From Hyaloperonospora brassicae (lineage: Eukaryota > Oomycota > Peronosporomycetes > Peronosporales > Peronosporaceae), in NCBI GenBank assembly GCA_947650285.1, contig CANTFL010001407.1:540162-604161 (forward strand): a stretch of 64,000 nucleotides of DNA, read 5' to 3'. Shown piece after piece: positions 24,539 through 35,300 of the stretch. The stretch's first letter is position 1. The number at the start of each line of letters is the position of its first letter. The notes beneath the pieces were generated by a model. It had not been told where the DNA came from, ran no database searches, and saw nothing but the letters and a program-made list of their open reading frames with translations. The translations under genes were made by a program, and so were the position numbers.

Positions 24539-26075
24539 TCAATCTGAACCCATTCTAAGAAATGCATCAATGGTACACTGAGTCTTTCGCATTGAGCACT
24601 GCTGTCTAACGTGCTCGGTGATACTTTCCACCTTCTTCGTCAATTCTTCACTGTCATGATGTAGCCAAAGAAATGATGACAGACGGAGACAACTGTCTAG
24701 AGCCTCGGATGGCCCAATCGTCACCTCATCGGCACTGTCACCATCATTGTCGTGCTCAATCGAATCATGCTCGATCACGTTTGAGTCGCACTCGATCGGC
24801 TCGTCGTTATCTACACCGATGTAATCGACGACACTGACGCTGCAAGCCAAACTTTTCATGAGCTTGGTCAGCTCGCCCTCAACATATTCATCGATGCGTT
24901 TGTTGAAGTCGCGTAGTTGTGTGCGATCGGCCATCGTTACCTCCCACACGACAGGACATTTTCTCCAGCAGTTGCGAATCACTTGCTCGGGTACCTCCTC
25001 CCAGCTTGATATGGCGAAGCGCACAGCCTCCAGGATGTTCAACTTTCGGTCGGTTCTGGTGTGGATCGCATCCAGGAGCCATCGAAAAAAATTTCTTCTG
25101 ATACCACGCTTTGAATGCCCGTATAATTTCTATCATAAAAACACGTGCGAAAATGCTGGTCAAGAGAACATCCATTCAAACTTACCTGCGTCGAGAGGTT
25201 GCAAGTGCGCTGTCATATATGGCGGCAGGAATGCCAGCTTGAAATGGTAGCATTCAGCGGCGCCATAGTGACACGACGCTTTATCCAGCAGAAGAAGCAC
25301 TCGCCTCCCGTGCATCTTGGCATCGAAGAGACGAATCCCCTCAGCAAACGTTGACCTTTTTTATCACGCAGTCTGGTTGATGACGTACAAAAAGTTCATT
25401 TGCTTGGTGTTGGCGTTGCGAAATGCTCGTGGTTGCTTCGACTTGCCTCTGGCAGCGAGATCCACCTTATCGGCCCCGGTTATGTTGCAGCACATTGCGA
25501 CTGTGATATGATCCTTCTCTTACTTCTTTCCGTTGCGCTTGACCGTTGCCAGTGTCTTGTTCGGCGGTAGGCGATAGAAAAAAGCTGATTCGTCAAAATT
25601 GAATACACTAAGTGGTGAATATTGTCGAATCAGCTTTTAAGCTCCATTAGATTCACTGCGGGTTGATCGCGATCAACTGAGTCTGCCTCGCCGTGAAGCA
25701 TATGCTGCTGGATGCCATGTCGAGTCTTAAATTTGTGCAGCCACCCATTCTAAAGCCGCTGGTCTTTCTCGCTTATCCCTTGAGAGGCTCGGATTGAGCG
25801 ACCTTCTTCTAGTAGCAGATCGTCCGTGAGTTTAAATTTGCCGTCATTGAGACGATAAAATACGAAGAACTCAGTCTCAAACCCTAAAAAATCGCCTTTC
25901 GATTACGCTTCCTGCCCGTGGCAAGGAACGCGTTGGCTGGTGCCTAAGGAAATTGTTCTGCTGCCGTTGTGGAGATCCGAAGTCCGAGTTTCTCCCTGAC
26001 CCAGTATTATATTTGGAATAGTTGTATATCTGGTGTGCGTGTAATCTGCACCTGCACCTGACGCTTTTGCTCCAT
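24539..26075 (-). pseudogene. Tigger/pogo-like DDE transposase, disrupted
   Basis: Cut-and-paste transposase that would bind the element's ends and catalyse excision and TA-targeted insertion in the nucleus. Reading from 26075: MEQKRQVQVQ..., then GRSIRASQGISEKDQRL and WLHKFKTRHGIQQHM (CENP-B-type HTH region). The DDE domain follows: FNFDESAFFY has the first Asp at 25592-25594, LLLLDKASCHYG the second at 25283-25285, and HLQPLDAE the third at 25190-25192, giving DD30D spacing as in pogo-like enzymes. Then come AIHTRTDRKLNILEAVRFAI and a long intact C-terminal frame (24539-25042) with an acidic stretch. Damage: TAG in the HTH part, a frameshift before the first Asp, TAA after NGKK, two stops after NQTA, and a shift in a run of seven T near 25085. 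A probable intron lies at 25130-25185. All three catalytic Asp remain. Confidence 0.85.
25130..25185 (-). other. Probable 56 bp intron within the transposase gene
   Basis: On the minus strand this segment begins GTAAGT and ends GATAG. Reading straight through gives a stop. Removing it joins LQPLDA to EIIRAFKAWYQKK, which is the expected continuous sequence of Tigger transposases at that point. Confidence 0.7.
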
Positions 26076-26314
26076 CGTTAGATTCGTTCGTTTTTACGAC
26101 ATGTTTAGGATAGAACGGAAGAAAATGTGCAAAGTGGCAGGCAATGGGAGAATGTGGCAAGTCCAATACAGAATTAAACTGGTGGTTGGTGCGCGATGTT
26201 TTAGTACCCTATTTCATAAGGCTCTATATAGAGCGAGGATACAAAACCCAAGTGACGCAGCTTGGTGCGGGACAAGATGTTCCTTAAGCAGAAATTTAAT
26301 CCTCTATAAAGGTT

Positions 26315-26334
26315 CTTATATGGAGGGACACCTG
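26315..26334 (-). repeat. Right terminal inverted repeat of Tigger element
   Basis: The reverse complement reads CAGGTGTCCCTCCATATAAG, pairing with the left end, and it is followed by TA at 26335-26336. Confidence 0.85.
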
Positions 26335-26336
26335 TA

Positions 26337-27329
26337 CTAGGCCTATCACGCGAGTTAAGCATTTAATGCGAATTGAATCAATTAAGACAATCGGACGTCA
26401 TATATGCACCGGTAGTCAACAAAAGTTTTGCAGCGCCACTACACAATTAGTCGAAACAATTGGGCAGCCAAATATGCCCCGCTAGCAGGGAAAATTGCAG
26501 TGCCATACGCTTTGTTTGTATCCAAGTTTTTGTCGTACTACGGCATACCTACGTCATTTACACAACATGATTATGTGTTGCTTTGGTCAGAGTACACTTA
26601 CATGGAGCAATCACAACGCCAGCATATGAAAAACAGCGATTATGCTGAAGCATATCGTGAGGCCTGTGATTTTCTACACAGCCTGCGCGTGCGCTTTGTG
26701 ACTCAACACTCAAAACAGAAGTTGGACCACTACAGCTGTACCGCACACAGGAATGCAGCGTGCAGAGTAGCAGTATGAGAAGCATCGTAAATTTGCAGCA
26801 GCTTTTTGATTTTACAAAAATATGATTTACAGTCTTTGTGCCCTTGGCCCGTCGAGATATCGTTTCCCGCATCATCTTGCTCGCAAGAAAAGGACGCTGT
26901 CAGAAACACGAGAACATGGCATGGCCTTGTGGACAAACACGGTCTTTATGCACCAGTGTGCGCATTATACACCACTAAATGTTGTTGGATCTCATCGCTT
27001 CTGCGCGTCAAATCAATATACATCCTGTTTATATTCGACAAGAATCGTTGACGTCACTTTCAGAGGCGGTATACGATCCTGTCAGCTACAACATGGTGCC
27101 TAAAAACATACTTTCAAGCAGTATACTATTGTTGGTTTGAGTTGAGTGCTGGTACAAAAAGCAATATGCTAGCTAAAAAACGAGTGAAATCGCTAAGTTG
27201 TAGGTATAATGTCAGGTGAATGACGATATCAGTGATCTCTTCCTTTTAAGCAACTATGATACGTGTAATGTATGGCGATGGAAACATAGACAATCGCGTA
27301 CCAATCATTCGAGTTAAAGCGAACGACAC
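26337..27329. other. Intergenic, medium GC, overlapping doubtful frames
   Basis: Several overlapping frames of 70-116 codons (26428-26778 plus, 26558-26875 minus, 26822-27103 plus) cannot all be real, and none shows a family motif. The stretch at 27080-27104 (TGTCAGCTACAACATGGTGCC and following bases) recurs at 3790-3813 and looks like an LTR end followed by a primer-binding site. Confidence 0.35.
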
Positions 27330-27445
27330 AGACGAATCGATGTCGATTGCAAAACAAACGATAACATAAAGATATACACACGCGAGTTGTCGCGCGTGTA
27401 TATCCTTATGTTATCGTTTGATTTGACTTCGACAGCTATTCGTCT
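27330..27445. repeat. Hairpin with 56-base arms and 4-base loop
   Basis: Left arm 27330-27385, loop GTTG 27386-27389, right arm 27390-27445. The arms pair at 48 of 56 positions; the inner 31 positions have only two mismatches (the core CAAACGATAACATAA is perfect). It lies in AT-rich DNA with no gene nearby. It may be a foldback/MITE-type element or a source of a hairpin RNA. Confidence 0.9.
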
Positions 27446-30400
27446 CTGGCAATCTCGCAATTTACAATAATCTTTGTATGTGTCATCATCTAGTAGTCAT
27501 AAACATACTTGGGTGTAGACAGAGCTTATATTCTACCTTTTATCCTAGCAGGAATTCAATTAGCAAGTCGCGAAATCCTGTAAAGTGCTAAGATCTATGC
27601 TTCAAATATTATCTGTGTAATTTATAGCCAGAGTAAGCCAATGACATAACATAACATGCATTTGCTTGTCAATGCAAATGATGGTTATTACAATGATTGC
27701 TACGGAAACTTAAGATACCGGATAACACTGTAGTCAATCTTGCAATTACTACGTGCGCTGTCGTGAATGAGAAAGCGCATTTTACTACTTGATGCGACGC
27801 TAAATTGAAGGAAAAAAAAGACTATTTTGTGTAGTGAAACACCTTTGCAATAGGTACTGTTCATATCCATTAAATTTCTGTGTGTTTATACATATAATAA
27901 ATAGACCTTGTCACCTCTCGTTAAACGTTTGTACCTACTACTGAATCTGAGGTATTTATCATGGCACGTATCAGGAAATGTCGCGTGTTTTTCCACAGCT
28001 GATAAACCTTAGATGCAACAATAATATTATCTATAATAATAAGGAATGGTGTAGAATTGTGACTATCATTGACTACTATTATATACCAGTGTCGTATAAC
28101 GGTATTGATTCGTTGCATTACAGGCATTGTATCCTATACTCAGTAATATACTGTATATTTGTCCAAAAAATTAGCTTACTAAGTTAGAGTTATACTTACA
28201 AAGATAAGAGCTTAAATATGGCCTGATTTATTGCGATATTAGTATACGAAAATTGAAGCGAGACTGCTGCGACCCTCCGTATTATACTACACAATATACT
28301 GCCACTTTCGTTCCGGATCGGTGTCCACTTTGTCAGATCTACTTACAGCACAAAGATGGACGCATCGGCAATTTTCACGCACCCCAACCGGATTAAAGAA
28401 TAATTTAATGAAGGGAATTAAACTTGCTCGAAATAGAAACTACCCATATCTTACTAAGCAAAACGAGTAATACCGATCACTTGTTCAAATAGTAGGCTTG
28501 AGTATGACCGAAGGAATGACTGAATCATTAGCAGCATCTTTTATGAAAAAAATTGATAGGACACAAGTAAAAGATCATTTGGATTCCATTTCCTGTGTCA
28601 TTGAACATCCAGTTCTGCAGTAATTATGCTCCGACGTCTATGGTCGATAAAAACAAAATTTGTGCATTCTGAAAATCTAGTTCATCTGGGACAAACTTAT
28701 ATCTCTGGCAGAAGATCCACAAGACGTGATGCATTTCAGGATAAAGCACTTTACAAAGAAAGTTCTACTGCTAAGAAGCTTTGAATATACGGCTGTAAGT
28801 ATGCAAGCACAACAGGACTTTTAAATATATTGCTAAAATTACAAAATAATGAGAAGAATCGTGATTTTATAATCAACGGCATTGAAGAATGAATTCTGTT
28901 ATAAACTAAGACTTATCATCCTTATCGGTGGATATAAGATGCAAAAGAATAAGACCAAATTAGGTATCGCGTAATACAATGACCAGAAATAGAATTTGGC
29001 ATCGAACAAATTAAATAAAAGAAGTCAATTATACGACCATTCAAAACCGTTGCTATTTCATAGTAAAGTATGGAATGTTTACCTATGCTGTATAAAATGA
29101 TTAATTTCACTTAGCTTTGACGTCGAATTTAAGCGTAAATAGTCATGGTATGTAAAAAATTTCACAGCATAAAATAAGGTCTAGTGATAAGTGAGACACA
29201 TTATAATAATACGAAAGAGCCTGAGTCCAAATATATTACATCACGTGAAATATAATTCGCGCAAGACTTCAATTAGCCTTCGAGATCCGGTTCCTGCCAA
29301 TTTGATTAATATAGGACAAAAATAGCAATATGCCGCTTCGAAAATTCCAAGATAATTTTCTAAGTTTGGCAAGTGTGTATTTATTAAAATTGATATTACA
29401 CACTGTCACCTACCAATTTATTTATATAATTTATACGTCGCGGTGTACAATGTCGCTTCTAACATACAGTTTAGGTTACATGATTGGAAAGTTATGTAAA
29501 ACGAGCGAGCGACGTATACTCACGAGTCAAACTACGGGATCCACAGCCGTCAAAATCAAAAACAAAAAAAATATTCGACTGCTACCAGGCTTAAGCACGA
29601 CAAGTAATATTCGTGCAAAGTGCAAACGCATTTTCTTGCATGTGCGGTTGAGTGTGGCGTTTCTAAATAGGGATTTTACATTCCGATTATGAATAACTAT
29701 ATGTTTGGTGTTTAGATATATATCTATATGAGAAGGGAACAGCTTTGGCGGACTGCTTTTTGGCGGAAATCCTTTTATTAAACAGAGAAAGAAGTCGGTT
29801 GGCGAGGCGCAACCGAATTTCACCTGCTTCGTTCGGCGTTATGAATTACACCTGTTTGAAATGCATACAAAATACAGACACTTAATTACATACATGTTAC
29901 GTTACAAGCTGTATCTCTGTTGGCTTCTATTCTGTTTGCATATCAATTTTTCCAGAATGACGGGGAGAAAAGCGTCCAAAGGCAATATTGACGAAGCGAT
30001 GTTGTACTTCCAGTCCGGTTTCAATTTTTGTAGGTGTATTTGGGTGTTGCTGGCAATGCAAAATACGTTGTAGGTTGATAACGCAAAATTTTAGTTCGTG
30101 ACATCATTAGCATTGTCTGGAAAAGGTATACAAGGCCAACAACAATTCAAACAATATTTAGAAATGAATGTGGTACACATAGACAATGCAACTTTAAAAA
30201 AATACATACTTTTTAGTCGGAATTTTTTTTAATGATCCACGCAACGTTAATGTTCCTTGAAGGTAGGTTATTGTACGATAGTTGTAGTATGTACAGTAGA
30301 AATAATTATGTTTGTGGAAACCAATTAACTGTCAACACAACATATTATTTTCCAATTTGCAAATTGGCTGTATTCACTAGGTTTATAACTATATGTTTTA

Positions 30401-31062
30401 ATGTCTCTTAGCATTTTTTATGGAATGAGATGGACTGTGCACAAAATAGAGTTGTAAGCACAAGAATTCTAAATTAGTATCTGGCCATCCAACGAAATTT
30501 AATATTGTTGTTTGGTACAGAAGGTCACTCATATTTCGTTGAGGTGGTATCGAGATAGAGTTTGAATTAAAATATTAGAATCCTCAAAGTTGAATAATTT
30601 ATAAGAGGCTTAAAGTAGATGCTGACATAGAGACTACTTTGACTTGTAAACACGAGTCAAGAGGCCGATTAGGATTTTATGCGTTGACAATTGACTACTC
30701 TCGTTAAAATTAATAATAAGTGGATATAAATGTACACATTAGCCTCCAAAATTAGTACGGCGGGTGAAATCGATGTTGTCAAAAAAAATCATACCGCCGC
30801 TATTGGGACATTTTCAAACAATTTACCGCTAAATGAGCTATTATATTTGTATAAAAAACGATATAAGAGTTGTCAAAATAATTCGATTCAGTCATATACA
30901 ATTTAAACGCTGTGCCAAAGGATCGATGATGACGATCAGCAATGGGGTAACGATCTAGAGCACACGTACACGTAATATCAAGCGTTGATCGTAGCAATAT
31001 ATGCACATGATATTTTACACATTGTATGTAACGATGTGCCTATAAAGGAAACAGTCCAAATA
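27446..31062. other. AT-rich gene-poor tract
   Basis: No intact gene. It holds a possible decayed frame at 28504-29100 (listed separately) and a perfect 16-base palindrome CCAATTTGCAAATTGG at 30352-30367. Other frames (29330-29692 plus, 29527-29823 minus) overlap and look like chance. Confidence 0.5.
28504..29100 (+). pseudogene. Possible decayed coding sequence, unknown
   Basis: One plus-strand frame starting MTEGMTESLAASFMKKIDRT runs with scattered stops to about 29100 without a shift. The best stretch is FIWDKLISLAEDPQDVMHF followed by RIKHFTKKVLLLRSFEYTAV. The composition is more protein-like than in neighbouring frames, but I do not recognise a family and AT-rich DNA can mimic this. Low confidence. 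Confidence 0.2.
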
Positions 31063-31345
31063 TTTAAAAAAGTAGTATATTAATTTAGGAGATTTACAGG
31101 TACACACCCACCCTTTATGGCGTACACCCCCTCCTGAAATAGAGCCCCCTTTTTAAGTACCGTTACCTCCCTAAGTAGGTACTGCACACTTATTTATGTT
31201 AAATGCCATATAAATATTCTTTGCTTTGTGCACACCCCTCCATAATACAGGTCTCCTTTGTGTCAGCAAATAGCCTTGCGTATGGATTCGCTCTCATTAT
31301 CCGGCATACCCCTGTAAGTATCCCTATTTTCTCTACCATTTCCCT
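31063..31345 (+). repeat. Left ~283 bp terminal inverted repeat
   Basis: Pairs with 32111-32388. The outer boundary is approximate because similarity fades in A/T runs (TTTAAAAAAGTAG...). The inner boundary is at the shared CCATTTCCC. Confidence 0.85.
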
Positions 31346-31425
31346 GAACTTATAGATAATTATTATTATTAGGTGCACAGTAAGGTCGACTACGTCTTAG
31401 ACCGCGCGAATCAAAGTACAATATC

Positions 31426-31821
31426 GTGCCGGAACTCGTGCATCTTCATGCTCGGACGAGCTGTGATGCTTGCTGCGATAGCAAAATTGGTGCAGTGGAG
31501 GGAGCGGGCGTGATCACCACCAGGTCGTTTTTTTACACCGTTGCCTGCTCGAACTATTGGAAACAGACAAACAAAAGAGTATCACAAAAAGCTAGCGATT
31601 CTTCTGCCGACCCTTTGTCTTGTACCTATCTTCTTCCATCTTCTTGCGGCGAAATACTTAGCTATTCACCAGCAGCACTTGACTGGATACAGGAATCTAA
31701 AACTGCGTGTGCTGAGGTGTTAGATAGAAACAAATGTGTTAGTACACGTCATGTGTCGAAAGAGCGTAATCTAATGAATTATCTATGGATTAATACGGTG
31801 AAAAGGCACAAACGCACCTGA
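31426..31821 (+). CDS. Doubtful 131-codon frame inside the inverted-repeat element
   Basis: Open from a GTG at 31426; the product is Cys- and Ser-rich (TSCDACCDSKIGAVEGAGV) and basic at the C-terminus. No transposase motif, signal peptide or family resemblance. It lies wholly in the interior between the two repeats, so if expressed it would travel with the element. A chance frame is the simpler reading. Confidence 0.15.
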   Translation: MPELVHLHARTSCDACCDSKIGAVEGAGVITTRSFFYTVACSNYWKQTNKRVSQKASDSSADPLSCTYLLPSSCGEILSYSPAALDWIQESKTACAEVLDRNKCVSTRHVSKERNLMNYLWINTVKRHKRT

Positions 31822-31950
31822 TGCTAAAGCTGTCTGGCAACCGAGTTGAGCAACTGCGTGGCCTTGACGAGAATCTGAGCGATCCGGTCGCCATCTGCTA
31901 AGGTAAACACCGAATGGTCACCAGCTAAATCACCTATGCAGGTCATCGGC

Positions 31951-31996
31951 CGTGTGTACGTGTACGTGGGCGTGGGCGTACGTGTGTATGTGTGTT
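31951..31996. repeat. GT/GC-rich simple repeat
   Basis: Imperfect run of GTGTGTACGTGTACGTGGGC-type units inside the inverted-repeat element. Confidence 0.7.
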
Positions 31997-32110
31997 GAGG
32001 CCACAAGCTGTGCCTCTGTGATTTTGCCGCGAGAGCTAGCGCGGCCGTCTAGCTTCATTGCTTCTCGCATTTCAAGCGTTGTTCCGTTAAACTAGACTCT
32101 ATTTAAATTA

Positions 32111-32388
32111 CGGGAAATGGTAGTAAAAATATAGATACTTATAGGGGTATGCCGGATAATGAGAGCGGATCCATACGCAAGGCTATTTGCTGACACAAAG
32201 GAGACCTGTATTATGGAGGGGTGTGCACAAAGCAAAGAATATTTATATGGCATTTAACATAAATAAGTGTGCAGTACCTACTTAGGGAGGTAACGGTACT
32301 TAAAAAGGGGGCTCTATTTCAGGAGGGGTTGTACGCCATAAAGGGTGGGTTTGTACCTGTAAATCTCCTAATTTAATATACTTTTTAA
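32111..32388 (-). repeat. Right ~278 bp terminal inverted repeat
   Basis: Reverse complement of the left repeat; begins at GGGAAATGG and ends in AATATACTTTTTAAA. Confidence 0.85.
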
Positions 32389-35300
32389 ACCATCTTCTAA
32401 TTACTTAAGCTAATGCGAAATGATGCACAACTCTACAATGACATGTTAGTTTATATAGCTAATATAAACACCTGTGTTATTATATACAAAATGGAATTGT
32501 AAGTTGGATCGGCGATAAAGTTCGAATTATCTATACAACGTGATCATCACACTTTCCGTTACAATACCAAAATAATGACCGTCATAGTGCGTATGTCATA
32601 AATATAGTGTCTTGGTATGGGGTGAACCAATACTAACAAGTCATTCCCTAATATGATACGTTACGATTGTCCTTTCTATCACTGATCAAAATGATGCCTT
32701 GTTGGTATGATTGCACGTCACTGTACTTTTCTTTTTTTGGTTGGACGATATTAAATAAAAAAAGCAGCACGAAAAATTAGGATTCGTGCGCTAAAAGGCT
32801 ATTAAGTAGATTGCCGACACATTCTGAATAGTAGCGGCCCCTATATTGTCAAATACGTAACATCCACATCCAAAAAATTAATATAAATGTGCGATACAGA
32901 AAATTATCTCGTCACACAATGTTTAATATCGTCGACTAATCTTTATGGCGCGATAATCACCGTTTTTGACGGACGTACACATTTGCGCCCAATATCTATA
33001 TCTTTGACTTAAAATGCCACGACATTCAATTTGCGTCTTTGTTTATTGTATTTATTGATATTTACCCGTCTCTCACTATTAGTAGCATAACATGCTTTCA
33101 GGAATTCGAGCGTTATCCCTATGTCTCGCTTTATGTCAATTTTCTTTTTCTTAATAAATTTTTTGATTCAGTCGGGCTTTTGGCATGATACAATCTTTAT
33201 CTTAATCGGTAATCACATTTTACGAATCGTACCTCCAATTTTATAAACGATTAGACCTCGTAATATAGGTCCGGTTAAATAGGCATCTTGGCTTGATTTT
33301 GAAGCATGCGGTCGACGTCGCAGCGAAGGTTTTGTGGACTTCTAGTCGTTTATATTCTGACCTCATACATAGCGGGTATCATATTGACTCTGACTGAATG
33401 GTGTCCATAATTACAAACACAAATCTTGGTATCGCCAAATTACAACCTCGATACAGTCGAGATAAAATTGACCAAAAATAATAGCGTCCCTAATATAGCA
33501 GAGGTTCTTATGTAATTTAATCGGTATCTGGTATATATTATCGATTATAAGTAAAAACACATTTTAAGCATATTCTACGATTACATAAAAGCATCTCCTT
33601 ACTTCAATTTAAATTGTATATTAAAAACGAATGACATATTAAACGTTAAAATGGGTACTTTTTAAAACTTTGCTCTCAAATACCACAAGTCTTATGTAAA
33701 TGTAATCTAACTTCGATTACACTTGTATGTTTATTGCCGAAAAAATTGCAAAATGTTCTATTTTTCGTCTTTATATATTTAAATACCACGTTGCTGCCTT
33801 TACGGCACAATTGAGTATAAAGTAGAAAGAGAAACTCAATGTTATTCAAAGCATGTTAAAGGCATTAAAATTCATGTACACATAATAGCACTTACGTTGT
33901 ATCATTGCTATTGCAAAAAACAAATTTAAAATTTGATGATCCACTTTCTAGGCAAAAGTGTGTTTTAAACCCGACCGACGACATAAAAGTGTAGCTTATA
34001 TGTCAGAAAGGTTAGCACAAGAACCATTAACGAAAAACCTGCATCCCCGCTTTCTTTTGAATACTCTGATGATGTGTTGGATATTTGTATATATGTATAT
34101 AAGGTCTTATTCTTCTACGGGGTTAAAAGGCGAGAATGTTTTCTTCAAAACCCATATAAGCTATGATCTAATGTAAAGAACATTTCACTGCAAAACTAAC
34201 CCATTGTTTGAATTGAACTTCCATGTCCGAAAACTCATGATCAGCTGGGCTAGCAATATTAGATGTGGTTCTGCATAAATTTTGGTATGCGCTGTGCGTG
34301 TATGTTTGGTACATTTTTTTGTAGTTTGTAAGCCTTTATTTCGTTTTTACAAAAAAAATTTATTCGCCAACAAGGGGAATTTTGTGTTAGTACCACATGC
34401 CATGTACGCTAGTATCTCAAGAATTTGGTGTGACGGCACCATCCAAGAGGTCCCAAATTCGAGATATAGTTCAAGTATATGATTAATTTGCCTACTGTCC
34501 CTTGCATATATGGTAATTCGTACCAAATATCATCAGCAATAACGTCCCTTGAGTTTATGATGATGATGCACATCAAAAAGATAATAAAGACGTCAAATTT
34601 TGATCAGTCGTCTACACCGTATGTGTTAACACCCCATTAAAAGAACACAGTATGAGAGTCCTACACATATAAATATATAACATGTGATATGCTACACCGC
34701 CGTTGAGCATTCAAAATATTCTTTTCCTTGATCAAGTATTTCAATTAACTTTATAAGTATTTCATGCCATCACTGTTCATTTCTTTCAAGGTCGGAGATA
34801 CTCTTCGATATATAAATGCTGGATAAAATGACAAAATAATATAATGGATATCATATTGGGGCAAGAAAGTATTATAAGATTTTTTTTGAAAATAATTACT
34901 CAATATTTACTATCATTAACAAACTGATGGTTCGATCTTCTACTTTGAGGTTACAATGGACTTTGTATTAGAAACGGAATAAATAGAATCAATACTACAG
35001 ACCTAATTGGCATTATGTCAATAAGAGCGCTCAGAGAAGTATAATAATGTCGCACGATATGGATTGCAAAAAAACAATGGCTTCACTACGATCTCCAGTA
35101 TCAGTGGTCTAATACAAAATGGATAAAATGCAACACATATATAATTGCAAATCAGTACCCTTCTTATATATAAACCTAAAAACGCCGTACGATAAAGGTT
35201 TTCAAATTTATTGATGAAAGGTTACACGTATCAGTGTTAAGTATTTGTCACCTAAAGTATCTAAAGTTGGGAATTATGTGTTCTCCCTGATACATATATG

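Larger units (their letters stand above)
24459..26334 (-). mobile_element. Tigger/pogo-type DNA transposon, 1876 bp, decayed
   Basis: The left end begins CAGTCGTCCCTCCATATAGC (24459) and the right end, read inward on the minus strand, begins CAGGTGTCCCTCCATATAAG (26334). Both are flanked by TA (24457-24458 and 26335-26336), the target duplication made by the Tc1/mariner/pogo superfamily. The interior holds a minus-strand transposase of the Tigger/jerky type with an HTH part, a DDE domain and an acidic C-terminus. Several stops and frameshifts show the copy is dead. Subterminal copies of the CCTTATAT...ATGGAGGG motif also occur on the left, around 24510-24540. Confidence 0.88.
31063..32388. 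mobile_element. 1.3 kb element with ~280 bp terminal inverted repeats
   Basis: The segment 31063-31345 reappears inverted at 32111-32388 with only scattered differences and small indels. Examples are GGAGATTTACAGGTACA, AGTACCGTTACCTCCCTA and AGGTCTCCTTTGTGTC on the left, each with its complement on the right. The 765 bp interior is GC-richer and has no recognisable transposase. Long repeats around a short non-coding core suggest a non-autonomous foldback or Mutator-like element. The AT-rich flanks prevent a safe call of a target duplication. Confidence 0.85.

Noticed and set aside
24858..25250. Plus-strand 130-codon frame
   Set aside because: Antisense shadow of the Tigger transposase.
31063..32388. 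CRISPR-like or regulatory repeat array
   Set aside because: There are only two long inverted copies, with no spaced direct repeats; this is a transposon-like structure.
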